A stretch of DNA of 64,000 bases, from positions 3,148,501-3,212,500 of the forward strand of contig NZ_CP013021.1 in NCBI RefSeq assembly GCF_001420915.1. Reading direction: 5' to 3'. Below, piece by piece: positions 25,969-34,264 of the stretch. The translations under genes were made by a program, and so were the position numbers. The DNA is from Agarivorans gilvus. Its GTDB lineage: Bacteria; Pseudomonadota; Gammaproteobacteria; Enterobacterales; Celerinatantimonadaceae. Under the pieces are notes generated by a model. That model was not told the DNA's origin. It did not search any database and was given only the letters and a program-made list of their open reading frames with translations. The first letter of the stretch is position 1, and every line of letters begins with the position of its first letter.

Positions 25969-26827
25969 AAAATATTACGTACCCGCTCAAAGTATTTGGC
26001 CAATTGTGGGCGCAGTGGGTTTATTCCTTATCGCCATGGGCGCGGGTTTAAGCGTACAACAAATTGATAGTGAGCAAAGCTACGGCCTGTGGATTTTATC
26101 CTGCGGTTTCGTGGTGATAGTCAGCATGATGTTTGGCTGGTTTGGCAATGTGATCCAAGAAAGCATGGATGGCCTATACAGCGCGCAAATGGATCGTTCG
26201 TTTCGCCAAGGCATGAGCTGGTTCATTTTCTCTGAAGTGATGTTTTTTGGGGCCTTCTTTGGAGCACTGTTTTATGCACGGATGATCGCCGTGCCCTGGC
26301 TGGGCGGCGCAGGCAATAATGAAATGACGGGCATGGTGCTTTGGCCAGAGTTTGAAGCGGTGTGGCCCTTAGTAAAAACGCCCGCAGGCACTACCACCGA
26401 AGCCATGGGCTGGTACGGTTTGCCCTTACTGAATACGCTGATTTTGGTGGTTTCTTCGATTACTTTGCACTTTGCCCACGTGAGTTTGGAAAAGGAACGG
26501 CGCAGTACGCTTAAGTTGTGGCTAGCCATCACCCTGGTATTGGGCTTCTCCTTTCTGTTCTTTCAAGTGGAAGAATATGTACATGCCTATCAGGAAATGG
26601 GGCTGCGTTTAGATTCCGGTATTTATGGCAATACCTTCTTCTTGCTCACCGGCTTTCATGGCCTGCATGTGACGCTGGGAGCGGTGATGCTAAGCATTAT
26701 GTTTTTGCGGATCTTGAAGGGGCACTTCAGTGCCGATAAGCACTTTGGCTTTATGGCTTCGAGTTGGTATTGGCACTTTGTAGACGTGGTGTGGCTATGT
26801 CTGTTTGTGTTTGTTTATGTGCTGTAG
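25952..26827 (+). CDS. coxC: Cytochrome c oxidase subunit III
   Basis: Seven-helix non-catalytic subunit of the aa3 oxidase, 291 residues. Family stretches include MSWFIFSEVMFFGAFFGALF with the conserved glutamate, FFLLTGFHGLHVTLGAVML, and a C-terminal WYWHFVDVVWLCLFVFVYV. GGAGAG lies about seven bases before the ATG at 25952. The start lies within the last codons of ctaG, indicating coupling. Confidence 0.96.
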   Translation: MTQPYEKYYVPAQSIWPIVGAVGLFLIAMGAGLSVQQIDSEQSYGLWILSCGFVVIVSMMFGWFGNVIQESMDGLYSAQMDRSFRQGMSWFIFSEVMFFGAFFGALFYARMIAVPWLGGAGNNEMTGMVLWPEFEAVWPLVKTPAGTTTEAMGWYGLPLLNTLILVVSSITLHFAHVSLEKERRSTLKLWLAITLVLGFSFLFFQVEEYVHAYQEMGLRLDSGIYGNTFFLLTGFHGLHVTLGAVMLSIMFLRILKGHFSADKHFGFMASSWYWHFVDVVWLCLFVFVYVL

Positions 26828-26837
26828 CCCGCCACCC

Positions 26838-27041
26838 TTAATAGGGGCGAGGGTTGGGTTGAATAAAGCCCAGAGCCATGGCAGCGAGGATCAGCAAAAT
26901 CACTAAACAGCTAAAGATAAGTCGGCGACCCAGATAGTAGCTCATTGGCTTGTCGCCGCCTTTAAGCATCACCCGTAGCGCAAACAACATATTGGCAAAA
27001 ACAAATAGGATTAACACGGCGAGCAGTATTTTTATGGCCAT
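26838..27041 (-). CDS. DUF2909 two-helix membrane protein
   Basis: 67-residue protein with two helices (about 4-25 and 41-60) and a MSYYLGRRLIFSCLVILL stretch typical of DUF2909, the short 'twin transmembrane' family found between coxC and the SURF1 gene in many gammaproteobacteria. It is encoded against the cox operon. Upstream in-frame codons run to 27251, but the ATG at 27041 follows GAGG by eight bases and opens the conserved sequence. That ATG overlaps the SURF1 start on the other strand. A role in oxidase assembly is inferred from context only. Confidence 0.8.
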   Translation of the reverse strand: MAIKILLAVLILFVFANMLFALRVMLKGGDKPMSYYLGRRLIFSCLVILLILAAMALGFIQPNPRPY

Positions 27042-27762
27042 AGCGAAAACCTCACAATGTATTGATAGAAAGCCAGTTTCATACCGCTTATGGCTGTTTG
27101 TATTGTTAATGGTTGCCTTGATAGCGCTAATGGTCAAGCTTTCATTATGGCAATGGCAACGGGCTGAGCAAAAACAGCAATTGCTTGAGCAATATCTGCA
27201 GCTCTCGCAGCAAGCAAGCAGTTTACAGGCAGCCTTGAGCGAAGGACCCAAAGCCTTTCAACGAGTTGAGGTGAGCCAGATCCAAGCCTTAAACCAACTG
27301 CTGTGGCTAGACAATCAAATCCAAAACGGCCGAGTGGGTTACGACGTATTTACGCTGGCCGCTACCCCACAGGGGAAGGTCTTGGTGCGTTTAGGCTGGC
27401 AGCCCGCACCCATGTCTCGTGGGCAATTACCGGAAGCGCCGCGTACTGAAAATTTGCCGCAGCAGTACCGGCTTCGCCAAATCAGTCACAGCTTACTGCT
27501 AGATAAACAACATTGGTTAGAGAGCCTGCCGCAGGGCTTGCGGGTGCAGCAAATCGACCTTGCCGGTTTAGCCGCTCATTGGCAGGTAGAACTGTTACCC
27601 TTTGTTTTAGATAGCCAGTTGCAGTTTAGTTCCGAACAATTGGTAGCTATGCCGCCGCACAAGCATCAAGCCTATGCCTTGCAATGGTTATTGATGGCCA
27701 TAGTAGCCAGCGGCTTAACCATTTATTTCTGTTGGCGTAGTCGCAATAAGGAGAGTGCATGA
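27034..27762 (+). CDS. SURF1-family oxidase assembly protein
   Basis: Membrane protein that helps heme a insertion into cytochrome oxidase subunit I. It is about 242 residues, with helices near both ends (about 18-40 and 212-232). The conserved LSLWQWQRAEQK comes after helix 1. The soluble domain has VLVRLGWQPAP (compare the SURF1 consensus VNRGWVP), and LQWLLMAIVASGLTIYF forms the last helix. The ATG at 27034 is chosen because it opens just before the first helix; an upstream extension to 26950 would overlap DUF2909 almost fully. It overlaps the next gene by four bases. Confidence 0.88.
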   Translation: MAIAKTSQCIDRKPVSYRLWLFVLLMVALIALMVKLSLWQWQRAEQKQQLLEQYLQLSQQASSLQAALSEGPKAFQRVEVSQIQALNQLLWLDNQIQNGRVGYDVFTLAATPQGKVLVRLGWQPAPMSRGQLPEAPRTENLPQQYRLRQISHSLLLDKQHWLESLPQGLRVQQIDLAGLAAHWQVELLPFVLDSQLQFSSEQLVAMPPHKHQAYALQWLLMAIVASGLTIYFCWRSRNKESA

Positions 27763-28262
27763 AGAGTCAGCAAAAAACCATGGTCTTATTGGCGGCGACC
27801 TTTTTACTGCCACTGTTATTGGCCTGGTTAGTGTTAAAACTGGATTGGTATCAGCCGGGCGCCTTAAGCCATGGCCAGTGGCTTGAGCCACCATTGCAAT
27901 TGGATAATTACCCACTGGGCAAGTGGTCGATAGCTCAAGTGGTGGATGGCGAATGCACGGCGCTGTGTCAGCAGAATCTTGCCAAGTTAAATAATGCTTG
28001 GCTGGCGCTGGGCATCGCCAAACAAAAAACTTTGCGGATGGCCTTAACTCCAGCAAAGGAGCCCGAGCTGCTTAGTGAAGCCTCACTCACGCAACTTAGC
28101 TTGAGCAATAGCCAACAATTTAGTGCTTATAGCCAGCAGTGGTTGCTGGTAGATCCCACCGGATGGGTGATTTTGGCTTATCAGCCAAGTTTGGGCGATC
28201 AGCAGATTAAAGGGCTGATCACCGACTTAAAAAAATTAATTAAAAACTCTCGGTTTCAATAG
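27759..28262 (+). CDS. SCO-like membrane protein of the cox cluster
   Basis: 167-residue protein with an N-terminal helix (about 8-27) and a periplasmic thioredoxin-like region. The stretch GECTALCQQNLAKLNNAW contains CxxxC at the position used by SCO proteins to bind copper, and WLLVDPTGWVILAYQP matches the later fold element. I see no clear equivalent of the SCO copper-ligand histidine, so it may be a thiol reductase for CuA assembly rather than a copper carrier. It starts ATGA-overlapped with the SURF1 gene and precedes ctaA by 16 bases. The role is inferred from motif and context. Confidence 0.68.
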   Translation: MKSQQKTMVLLAATFLLPLLLAWLVLKLDWYQPGALSHGQWLEPPLQLDNYPLGKWSIAQVVDGECTALCQQNLAKLNNAWLALGIAKQKTLRMALTPAKEPELLSEASLTQLSLSNSQQFSAYSQQWLLVDPTGWVILAYQPSLGDQQIKGLITDLKKLIKNSRFQ

Positions 28263-28278
28263 CGAACAAGGGATGGAT

Positions 28279-29294
28279 ATGCAAAAAGGATTAGTCGCGG
28301 CCATTTTACTTGCCATAGTGGTAATTGGTTTAGGTGCTTATACCCGTTTAACCGATGCTGGCTTAGGCTGCCCAGACTGGCCGGGTTGTTATGGCCGCTT
28401 GGCAGTGCCTCAGCAGGCCGAGCATATTGAGCATGCAGCCAAAGCGTTTCCCGAACGCCCCTTAGTACCACACAAGGCGTGGAATGAAATGATTCACCGC
28501 TACTTTGCTGGCAGTTTGGGCCTGCTGGTGGTGGGGCTGGCGGTAGTGGCGTTTCGCCGTAAACAGCAGCGTTTGCTGGCTGCAGCGGCAGTGCTGTTAA
28601 TTGTTTTTCAGGCGACCTTAGGCATGTTAACCGTAACCTTAAACCTAATGCCTTTGGTGGTCATGGGCCATTTGTTGGGTGGCTTTGCCATGCTGGCCTT
28701 ATTGTTTAGCTGGTGGCTGTTGCAGCGGCGGCCCTTGCAAGCCACCCAACAAGCGGCGCCTTGGTTGTGGGGCGGTTTAGCGGTATTGCTGCTGCAAATT
28801 GCCCTAGGCGGATGGACCTCGGCTAACTACTCGGCGATTGCTTGTCAGGGTTTGCCTTTGTGTCATGAGCCTTGGACTGAAAATTACCGCTTAGATGCTT
28901 TTCATCCGCTACCGGAACCGCATAGCGAAGGCTATGAATTTGGCGTATTGGAGCATCAGCAACGGCAAACCATTCATGTTACCCATCGTATATGGGCGGG
29001 CTTTACCGCCGTGTATTTATTTTTGTTGGCGCTAAGCCATATCCAGCGTCGCCATAGCAGTATTCAACGGGCACGCGCTTCGTGGATGTTGCTACTGTTG
29101 TTCTGCCAATTAGCCTTGGGGTGGCAAACGTACTATGGCAGGTGCCGCTGGCAGTGGCGGTGGCCCACAATTTAGGCGCAGCCCTGTTGCTGTTAGCCAT
29201 GCTGAGCTTGGTGTTAGCCCACTATCAGCTTGGCAGCACTGTGCCGATGAGTCACGATAAGGAGATGCCCTATGGCAAAGTTGAACACGCTTAA
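28279..29294 (+). pseudogene. ctaA: Heme A synthase CtaA (COX15), frameshifted
   Basis: Membrane enzyme converting heme O to heme A for the aa3 oxidase. The frame from ATG 28279 (AAGGG six bases upstream) has the family start LGAYTRLTDAGLGCPDWPGC. The heme-ligand stretches MIHRYFAGSLG, VMGHLLGGFAML and HVTHRIWAGF follow. At the GGGG run of 29118-29121 the frame is lost, and the protein would end in an unrelated tail at 29175. The missing end (GVANVLWQVPLAVAVAHNLG, with the last conserved histidine) reads on in the adjacent frame to 29294. One extra G restores the whole protein. This is either a true mutation or a homopolymer sequencing error. Confidence 0.88.
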
Positions 29295-30186
29295 TCTGCC
29301 CAAGTCTCTACGCTGGCGAGTTAACTGGCGGGCGCTGTATAAGCTCACTAAACCCAAGGTGGTGGCGCTTATCGTATTAACCTCGGTGGTGGGTGCTTGT
29401 TTGGCCACCTCGGGTTTGCCTCCGTGGCAAGCCCTGCTCTTGGGCAATTTAGGTATTGCTTTGATGGCCGGCGGCGCGGCGGCCTTTAACCACTATATTG
29501 ATAGCGAAGCCGATGCGGCGATGGCGCGAACCCATAAGCGGCCCTTACCCAGTGGCGCGGTGGCCAATTGGCAGGCGGTGCTATGGGCGTCGTTGTTATC
29601 GTTAGCGGGTTTTGGCTTGCTGTATCTTTGGGTTAACCCTTTAACGGCTTGGTTAACTGCGGCCAGTTTGGTGGGTTATGCGGTAATTTATACCCTGTGG
29701 CTAAAGCGGGCCACACCACAAAACATTGTGATTGGTGGTTTGGCGGGGGCGATGCCGCCCTTGCTGGGTTGGACGGCGGTAAATAACAGCGTATCGGCCG
29801 AGCCGCTGTTATTGGTGATGTTAATTTTCACTTGGACGCCACCACACTTTTGGGCCTTAGCGATTGCTCGTCGCGATGAGTACGCCAAGGTCAATATTCC
29901 AATGTTGCCGGTGACCCACGGGATCCGTTTTACCAAGCAGTTGGTTTTGCTGTATTCGCTATTACTGTTTGTGGTGGCGTGGTTGCCCTTCTTAGTGGGT
30001 ATGAGTGGTTTGCTCTACTTAGGCTTAAGTTGTGCGCTGAATGCGCGCTTTATCTGGTTGGCTTGGCGACTTTATGGAGGGGATAATCAGCGCGATGCGA
30101 TGCGTTTATTTGGCTATTCAATAGTGTATTTAATGCTGTTATTTGTTGCCTTGTTAGCCGACCACTGGTTGTTTGCGCTGTTGTAA
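29272..30186 (+). CDS. ctaB: Protoheme IX farnesyltransferase (heme O synthase)
   Basis: Membrane UbiA-superfamily prenyltransferase converting heme B to heme O (CyoE/CtaB). It is 304 residues with about nine helices. The motif NHYIDSEADAAMARTHKRPL near residue 74 is the first metal-binding motif. A second motif lies in LIFTWTPPHFWALAIARRDEYAKVNIPMLP (key residues D and Y). AAGGAG is seven bases before the ATG. It overlaps the restored ctaA frame by 23 bases and completes the cox assembly genes. Confidence 0.95.
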   Translation: MAKLNTLNLPKSLRWRVNWRALYKLTKPKVVALIVLTSVVGACLATSGLPPWQALLLGNLGIALMAGGAAAFNHYIDSEADAAMARTHKRPLPSGAVANWQAVLWASLLSLAGFGLLYLWVNPLTAWLTAASLVGYAVIYTLWLKRATPQNIVIGGLAGAMPPLLGWTAVNNSVSAEPLLLVMLIFTWTPPHFWALAIARRDEYAKVNIPMLPVTHGIRFTKQLVLLYSLLLFVVAWLPFLVGMSGLLYLGLSCALNARFIWLAWRLYGGDNQRDAMRLFGYSIVYLMLLFVALLADHWLFALL

Positions 30187-30253
30187 GCTTTTGCTATTGC
30201 CGAGAGGGTAAGCAGCTTTTACACTCTCGCTATCCTTTTTAAGTTGGATTTTC

Positions 30254-31588
30254 ATGTCTGCTTCCCGCTTTTCGGCGATTGCTGCTATCGCCGTGCCGAT
30301 GATCCTATCCAATATTACCATTCCCCTATTGGGTCTAGTTGATACCGCAGTGATTGGCCACTTGGAGCATGCCCATTATTTAGCGGGCGTGGCACTGGGC
30401 TCGATGGTGATAGCCTTAGTCTACTGGTTATGTGGCTTTTTACGCATGTCTACCACGGGTTTGAGCGCCCAAGCCTTTGGTGCCAACGATCCGCAAGCCT
30501 TAATTCGCACCGGGGTTAATTCGGCCGGCATCGCTGTGCTGTTGGGCTTGGCGCTATTGTTGCTGCAACAACCGATTTTGCACTTAGCCATGGCCTTGGC
30601 TGGCGGCAGTGAGCCTGTGCAGTACTACGCTGCCGAGTATTTTTCGACGCGCATTTGGGGCGCTCCCGCGGCCTTACTTAATTTGGTGGTATTAGGCTGG
30701 TTACTGGGCATGCAAAATGCGCGGGCCTCGATGCTGTTATTAATGTTTAGCAATAGCCTGAATATTGGCCTCGACCTGTTGTTTGTGGTGGGTTTTGACT
30801 GGAAAGTGCAAGGAGTGGCGCTGGCCACGGTGGTGGCCGACTACTTCGGTTTGCTGCTCGGGCTGTATTTAGCGCGCCGTCAGTTTTTGGCGCGTTTTCA
30901 GCAGCTTCCCAGTTTGGCCCAGTGTTGGCGAGGAGTAAGCAAGTTGCATTTAGCGGCGCTGTTTAGCCTTAACCGCGATATTTTCTTACGCTCTCTGGCC
31001 TTGCAAGCCTGCTTTGCCTTTATTACTTTTCAGGGTTCGCGTTTGGGCGACAACATTGTGGCTGCCAATGCGGTGCTGCTTAATTTTTTGATGTTTGTTT
31101 CCTTTGCCTTGGATGGGCTGGCCTACGCGGTAGAAGCCTTGGCCGGTAAGGCTAAGGGCAGAAATGACCGCGCCTTATTTGTGGATACCATTAAGCGCTG
31201 CTTGCAGTTGGCGCTGGTGGCCGGAGTCAGTTTTAGTTTGATATTTGGTTTATTGGGCGAGCAGTTGGTGGCCTTGCTCACCGATATTCCGCTGATCCGC
31301 GAGACCGCCGATAATTATTTAGCTTGGATGGTGGTATTGCCCTTGGTATCGGTATGGTGCTTCATTTTGGACGGGGTCTTTATCGCTACTTCCGAAGGCC
31401 GAATTATGCGTAATTCGATGTTGCTGGCCAGCTTTGCTGGCTTCTTTCCGCTATGGTGGTTCACCCAAAGTTGGGGCAATCATGCGCTATGGTTAGCCAT
31501 GACGGGCTTTATGGCCCTGCGTGGGCTGAGTTTAGGCTGGGTGTATTGGCGCGCCTTAAACCAACAGCGTTGGTTTAAGGCGGCTTAA
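30254..31588 (+). CDS. dinF: MATE-family efflux transporter, DinF type
   Basis: Inner-membrane multidrug/oxidative-stress exporter with about twelve helices, 444 residues. The start AIAAIAVPMILSNITIPLLGLVDTAVIGHL is typical of the DinF branch, as is LRMSTTGLSAQAFG. In E. coli dinF lies directly after lexA and shares its SOS control. Here the cox cluster lies between them, and I see no SOS box before this gene. It ends four bases before trmL on the other strand. The symbol is assigned from subfamily and neighbourhood, so it is moderately sure. Confidence 0.82.
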   Translation: MSASRFSAIAAIAVPMILSNITIPLLGLVDTAVIGHLEHAHYLAGVALGSMVIALVYWLCGFLRMSTTGLSAQAFGANDPQALIRTGVNSAGIAVLLGLALLLLQQPILHLAMALAGGSEPVQYYAAEYFSTRIWGAPAALLNLVVLGWLLGMQNARASMLLLMFSNSLNIGLDLLFVVGFDWKVQGVALATVVADYFGLLLGLYLARRQFLARFQQLPSLAQCWRGVSKLHLAALFSLNRDIFLRSLALQACFAFITFQGSRLGDNIVAANAVLLNFLMFVSFALDGLAYAVEALAGKAKGRNDRALFVDTIKRCLQLALVAGVSFSLIFGLLGEQLVALLTDIPLIRETADNYLAWMVVLPLVSVWCFILDGVFIATSEGRIMRNSMLLASFAGFFPLWWFTQSWGNHALWLAMTGFMALRGLSLGWVYWRALNQQRWFKAA

Positions 31589-31592
31589 GCCG

Positions 31593-32057
31593 TTATACGC
31601 CGTCGGGGTAGCCTAGCTGGCGCCAAGCTTCGTAAACAAATACCGAGACGGCATTGGATAGGTTCATGCTGCGGCTATTGGCTAGCATAGGAATTCGTAA
31701 GCGAAATTGGCCGTCGATTTCATTGAGTACCTGATCTGGCAGGCCGCGTGTTTCTGGGCCAAACATTAAATAGTCGCCGTCGGCAAAACCGAAATCGCTA
31801 TGAAAGCCGCTGCCCTTGGTGGTGCAAGCCAGCAGACGTTTGGGCTGCTCGCTGTCTAAGAAGGCTTGATAGTTGGCGTGGCGTTTCACTTCTGCAAACT
31901 CGTGATAGTCTAAGCCTGCGCGCTTTACCTTTTTATCGTCCCACGCAAAACCTAAGGGTTCGATGAGGTGCAGGCTACAACCACTGTTGGCCGCTAAACG
32001 AATGATGGCGCCAGTATTTTGCGGAATTTCTGGCTCGTAGAGCACGATGTTGATCAT
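31593..32057 (-). CDS. trmL: tRNA (cytidine(34)-2'-O)-methyltransferase TrmL
   Basis: SPOUT-class methyltransferase that methylates the wobble ribose of tRNA-Leu isoacceptors. It is 154 residues. The hallmarks are MINIVLYEPEIPQNTGAIIRL at the start, then LIEPLGF, LMFGPETRGLP for SAM binding in the knot, and a C-terminal IPMLANSRSMNLSNAVSVFVYE. It lies 25 bases before cpxA on the same strand as the Cpx genes but is functionally unrelated. Confidence 0.94.
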   Translation of the reverse strand: MINIVLYEPEIPQNTGAIIRLAANSGCSLHLIEPLGFAWDDKKVKRAGLDYHEFAEVKRHANYQAFLDSEQPKRLLACTTKGSGFHSDFGFADGDYLMFGPETRGLPDQVLNEIDGQFRLRIPMLANSRSMNLSNAVSVFVYEAWRQLGYPDGV

Positions 32058-32082
32058 GGCTTATCCAGTTGGCTAAAAAGCG

Positions 32083-33417
32083 CTATTGTAGTGGTAAGCG
32101 CAGGCTGACTTCTAGCCCTTTCAACGAATGATTTTTAGCACTAATGCTGCCGCCATGTTGGCGCACCGCCGATTCGGCAATAGCCAAGCCTAAACCCACG
32201 CCACCGCTGTCTCTATCGCGAGCTTCGCCGCAGCGGTAGAAGGGGCGAAAAATACTGTTAAGCTCGCTGTCGGCAAGGCCTGGACCATCGTCCAGTATCA
32301 CTATGACTAATTGTTTATCTTCTACTTTTGCGCTTAGCCTAACTTTGCTGTCGGCATATTTCAGGGCGTTGCGGCAGACATTTTCTATGGCCGAACTGAG
32401 TAACTGCGGATAACACACCAAACTGAGTTGTTTCGGGTAGTCGGCGTTAAATTGCTTATTGAGTTGCTCGGCTTCAAATTCACAGTTGTTGATCAGGTCG
32501 GCGATTACGTCATCGAACTTGGTTTGCTGCTGCTTGGCGTTGACCTGCATGCGCGATAGCGACAGCAAGGCATTGATCATTTCTGCCAAGCGCTGAGATT
32601 CGCGCTCAATTCGCGCCACTTCAGGAGTCACTTCTTGGCGTTTCTTGTGTAAGGCGAGGGCCATGTTGAGTCGAGTGAGCGGAGAGCGTAACTCATGGGA
32701 AATATCACTGAGTAAGCGCTGTTGATTGCAAATAGCCTGACTGAGAGTGTCGACCATGCGTTGCAGGCTGTCAGACAATTGGCCTATCTCGTCACCGCGT
32801 TGAATATCTGGCAATTGCGTATCTAGGTAACCCAGTGAGACTTTATTGGCGGCCGAGCGCAAGCGTTTTAGCGGCTGCACGATATGCCGTGTCAGCAGCA
32901 CACACAATATTAAACTGAGCAGCAGTGATACTGAAATAAGAAACCAAGGCGAGAAGCCAAGCTTGCGAATAGAGTGTAATTGCTCCGGCGGTGGGCGGCG
33001 CTGAATATACAGTAGGTAGTCTTGGTCTTTGAGTTTGATAGGATAGGGACCGACCCACAGAAACTCTTCATCAACACTCACCCGCGGATTATTAGGATCG
33101 GCATGGTCTAGAATAAAGCGGTGCATGCCCCGGCTTAAATTGGCTTGATTGATCACTTGGCCGTTTGCATCGACAATGAAAGCTTGGCCTAAACGCGAAC
33201 GTTTGTGAGGGCGCAGTAAGGGGTTGAGAAAAAACTCAGGATTACGTTCGATGCGTTCGGCGTATTCTTGCAGGTTGTTGAGCTCCCACTCTGGGGCTTT
33301 AAAGTCGTCTGCCTTAATTAACTTAGCCAGGCTAATTGAGATATAAGCAGTGATGACCAAGATCACCCAGAACGAGACAAATATCTTAACAAAGAGGTTG
33401 TTTACTAGCCTATTCAT
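32083..33417 (-). CDS. cpxA: Envelope-stress sensor histidine kinase CpxA
   Basis: Inner-membrane sensor of the Cpx envelope stress system; it phosphorylates CpxR and senses misfolded periplasmic protein and CpxP. There are two helices (about 9-32 and 160-182) around a periplasmic domain, then HAMP, the H-box LLSDISHELRSPLTRL, an N-box IENVCRNALKYA, and G-boxes DDGPGL and GGVGLGLAI. The ATG at 33417, two bases after the cpxR stop, is preferred over a GTG six codons upstream inside cpxR. It follows cpxR in an operon. Confidence 0.94.
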   Translation of the reverse strand: MNRLVNNLFVKIFVSFWVILVITAYISISLAKLIKADDFKAPEWELNNLQEYAERIERNPEFFLNPLLRPHKRSRLGQAFIVDANGQVINQANLSRGMHRFILDHADPNNPRVSVDEEFLWVGPYPIKLKDQDYLLYIQRRPPPEQLHSIRKLGFSPWFLISVSLLLSLILCVLLTRHIVQPLKRLRSAANKVSLGYLDTQLPDIQRGDEIGQLSDSLQRMVDTLSQAICNQQRLLSDISHELRSPLTRLNMALALHKKRQEVTPEVARIERESQRLAEMINALLSLSRMQVNAKQQQTKFDDVIADLINNCEFEAEQLNKQFNADYPKQLSLVCYPQLLSSAIENVCRNALKYADSKVRLSAKVEDKQLVIVILDDGPGLADSELNSIFRPFYRCGEARDRDSGGVGLGLAIAESAVRQHGGSISAKNHSLKGLEVSLRLPLQ

Positions 33418-33419
33418 AC

Positions 33420-34106
33420 CTACCACTCTAACCACATGTAGCCTTTGCCGCGTAAGGTTTTAATCCGTGGTAGCTGGTCTTTGCGTGGCGGGATTTTTTT
33501 GCGCAGATTGCTAATGTGCATATCTAGGCTGCGGTCAAAGGCTTGCAGGCGTTTGCCTAAGACCTTTTGGTTGAGCTGTTCTTTATCTAATACCTGACCG
33601 GGATTTTCTAGCAGTTGCTGTAGAAGTAGTAATTCGGTACTGGTGAGTTCAAGCTCTTGCCCGTCGCAGTGCGCTTGTTGCTTGCTCACCGAAAGGCTTA
33701 AGTCTTGATGGCGAATTAGCGTGTGGTTGTTTTCACTAGGGCTAGCGTTTTGAGTACGGCGTAAAATGGCTCGGATCCGCGCCAGTAATTCTCTTTCACT
33801 GAAAGGTTTGCCTAGGTAGTCATCGGCGCCCAGTTCTAAACCTAGTACGCGGTCGATTTCATCACCCTTAGCAGTTAGCATCAATACCGGTTGCTGGCTG
33901 TCTTTGCGCAGCTCTTTTAGCACTTCAAAGCCGTTTTTACCCGGCATCATTACGTCGAGTAATACTAAGTCATAAGCTTGTTGCTCTAGCTTGCTTAGGC
34001 CACTTAGGCCATCGTTACAGATGTCGCAGCTAAAGCCTTCTAGCTCTAGCAGTTCGCCAAGCAATTCGGTTAGCTCTTTGTCGTCATCAATTAGCAGGAG
34101 TTTCAC
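33420..34106 (-). CDS. cpxR: Envelope-stress response regulator CpxR
   Basis: OmpR-family response regulator activating envelope-folding genes. The receiver domain begins LLLIDDDKELTELLGELLELEG, with the phospho-acceptor aspartate in VLLDVMMPGKNG and the switch lysine in GKPFSEREL. The C-terminal winged helix includes LGKRLQAFDRSLDMHISNLRKK, nearly the E. coli CpxR recognition region. The GTG at 34106 fits the E. coli start best. A GTG at 34115 and an ATG at 34154 are in frame upstream. It diverges from cpxP across a CpxR box, so it is likely autoregulated. Confidence 0.93.
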   Translation of the reverse strand: MKLLLIDDDKELTELLGELLELEGFSCDICNDGLSGLSKLEQQAYDLVLLDVMMPGKNGFEVLKELRKDSQQPVLMLTAKGDEIDRVLGLELGADDYLGKPFSERELLARIRAILRRTQNASPSENNHTLIRHQDLSLSVSKQQAHCDGQELELTSTELLLLQQLLENPGQVLDKEQLNQKVLGKRLQAFDRSLDMHISNLRKKIPPRKDQLPRIKTLRGKGYMWLEW

Positions 34107-34181
34107 TGGTACCACACTATTTACTGTTAATAGTTGAATTGTACAAAACTTCATGGCCTTTACAGTGATTGAATAGCCGCT

Positions 34182-34196
34182 TTTACATTGCTTTAC
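34182..34196 (-). promoter_or_regulatory. CpxR binding box between cpxR and cpxP
   Basis: On the minus strand the sequence is GTAAA-GCAAT-GTAAA, an exact match to the known CpxR consensus GTAAA-N5-GTAAA. It lies between the divergent cpxR and cpxP genes. A further half site TTTAC lies at 34159-34163. Confidence 0.88.
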
Positions 34197-34264
34197 ACTT
34201 TGCTGCCATTTGTTTGCATTGGGCTTTGTAAACTAATAGTGAATCAACGAGTCGAGGAATAATT

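Noticed and set aside
26950..27033. 28-codon N-terminal extension of the SURF1 protein
   Set aside because: It would read through the antisense of the conserved DUF2909 gene and precedes the expected N-terminal helix by too much.
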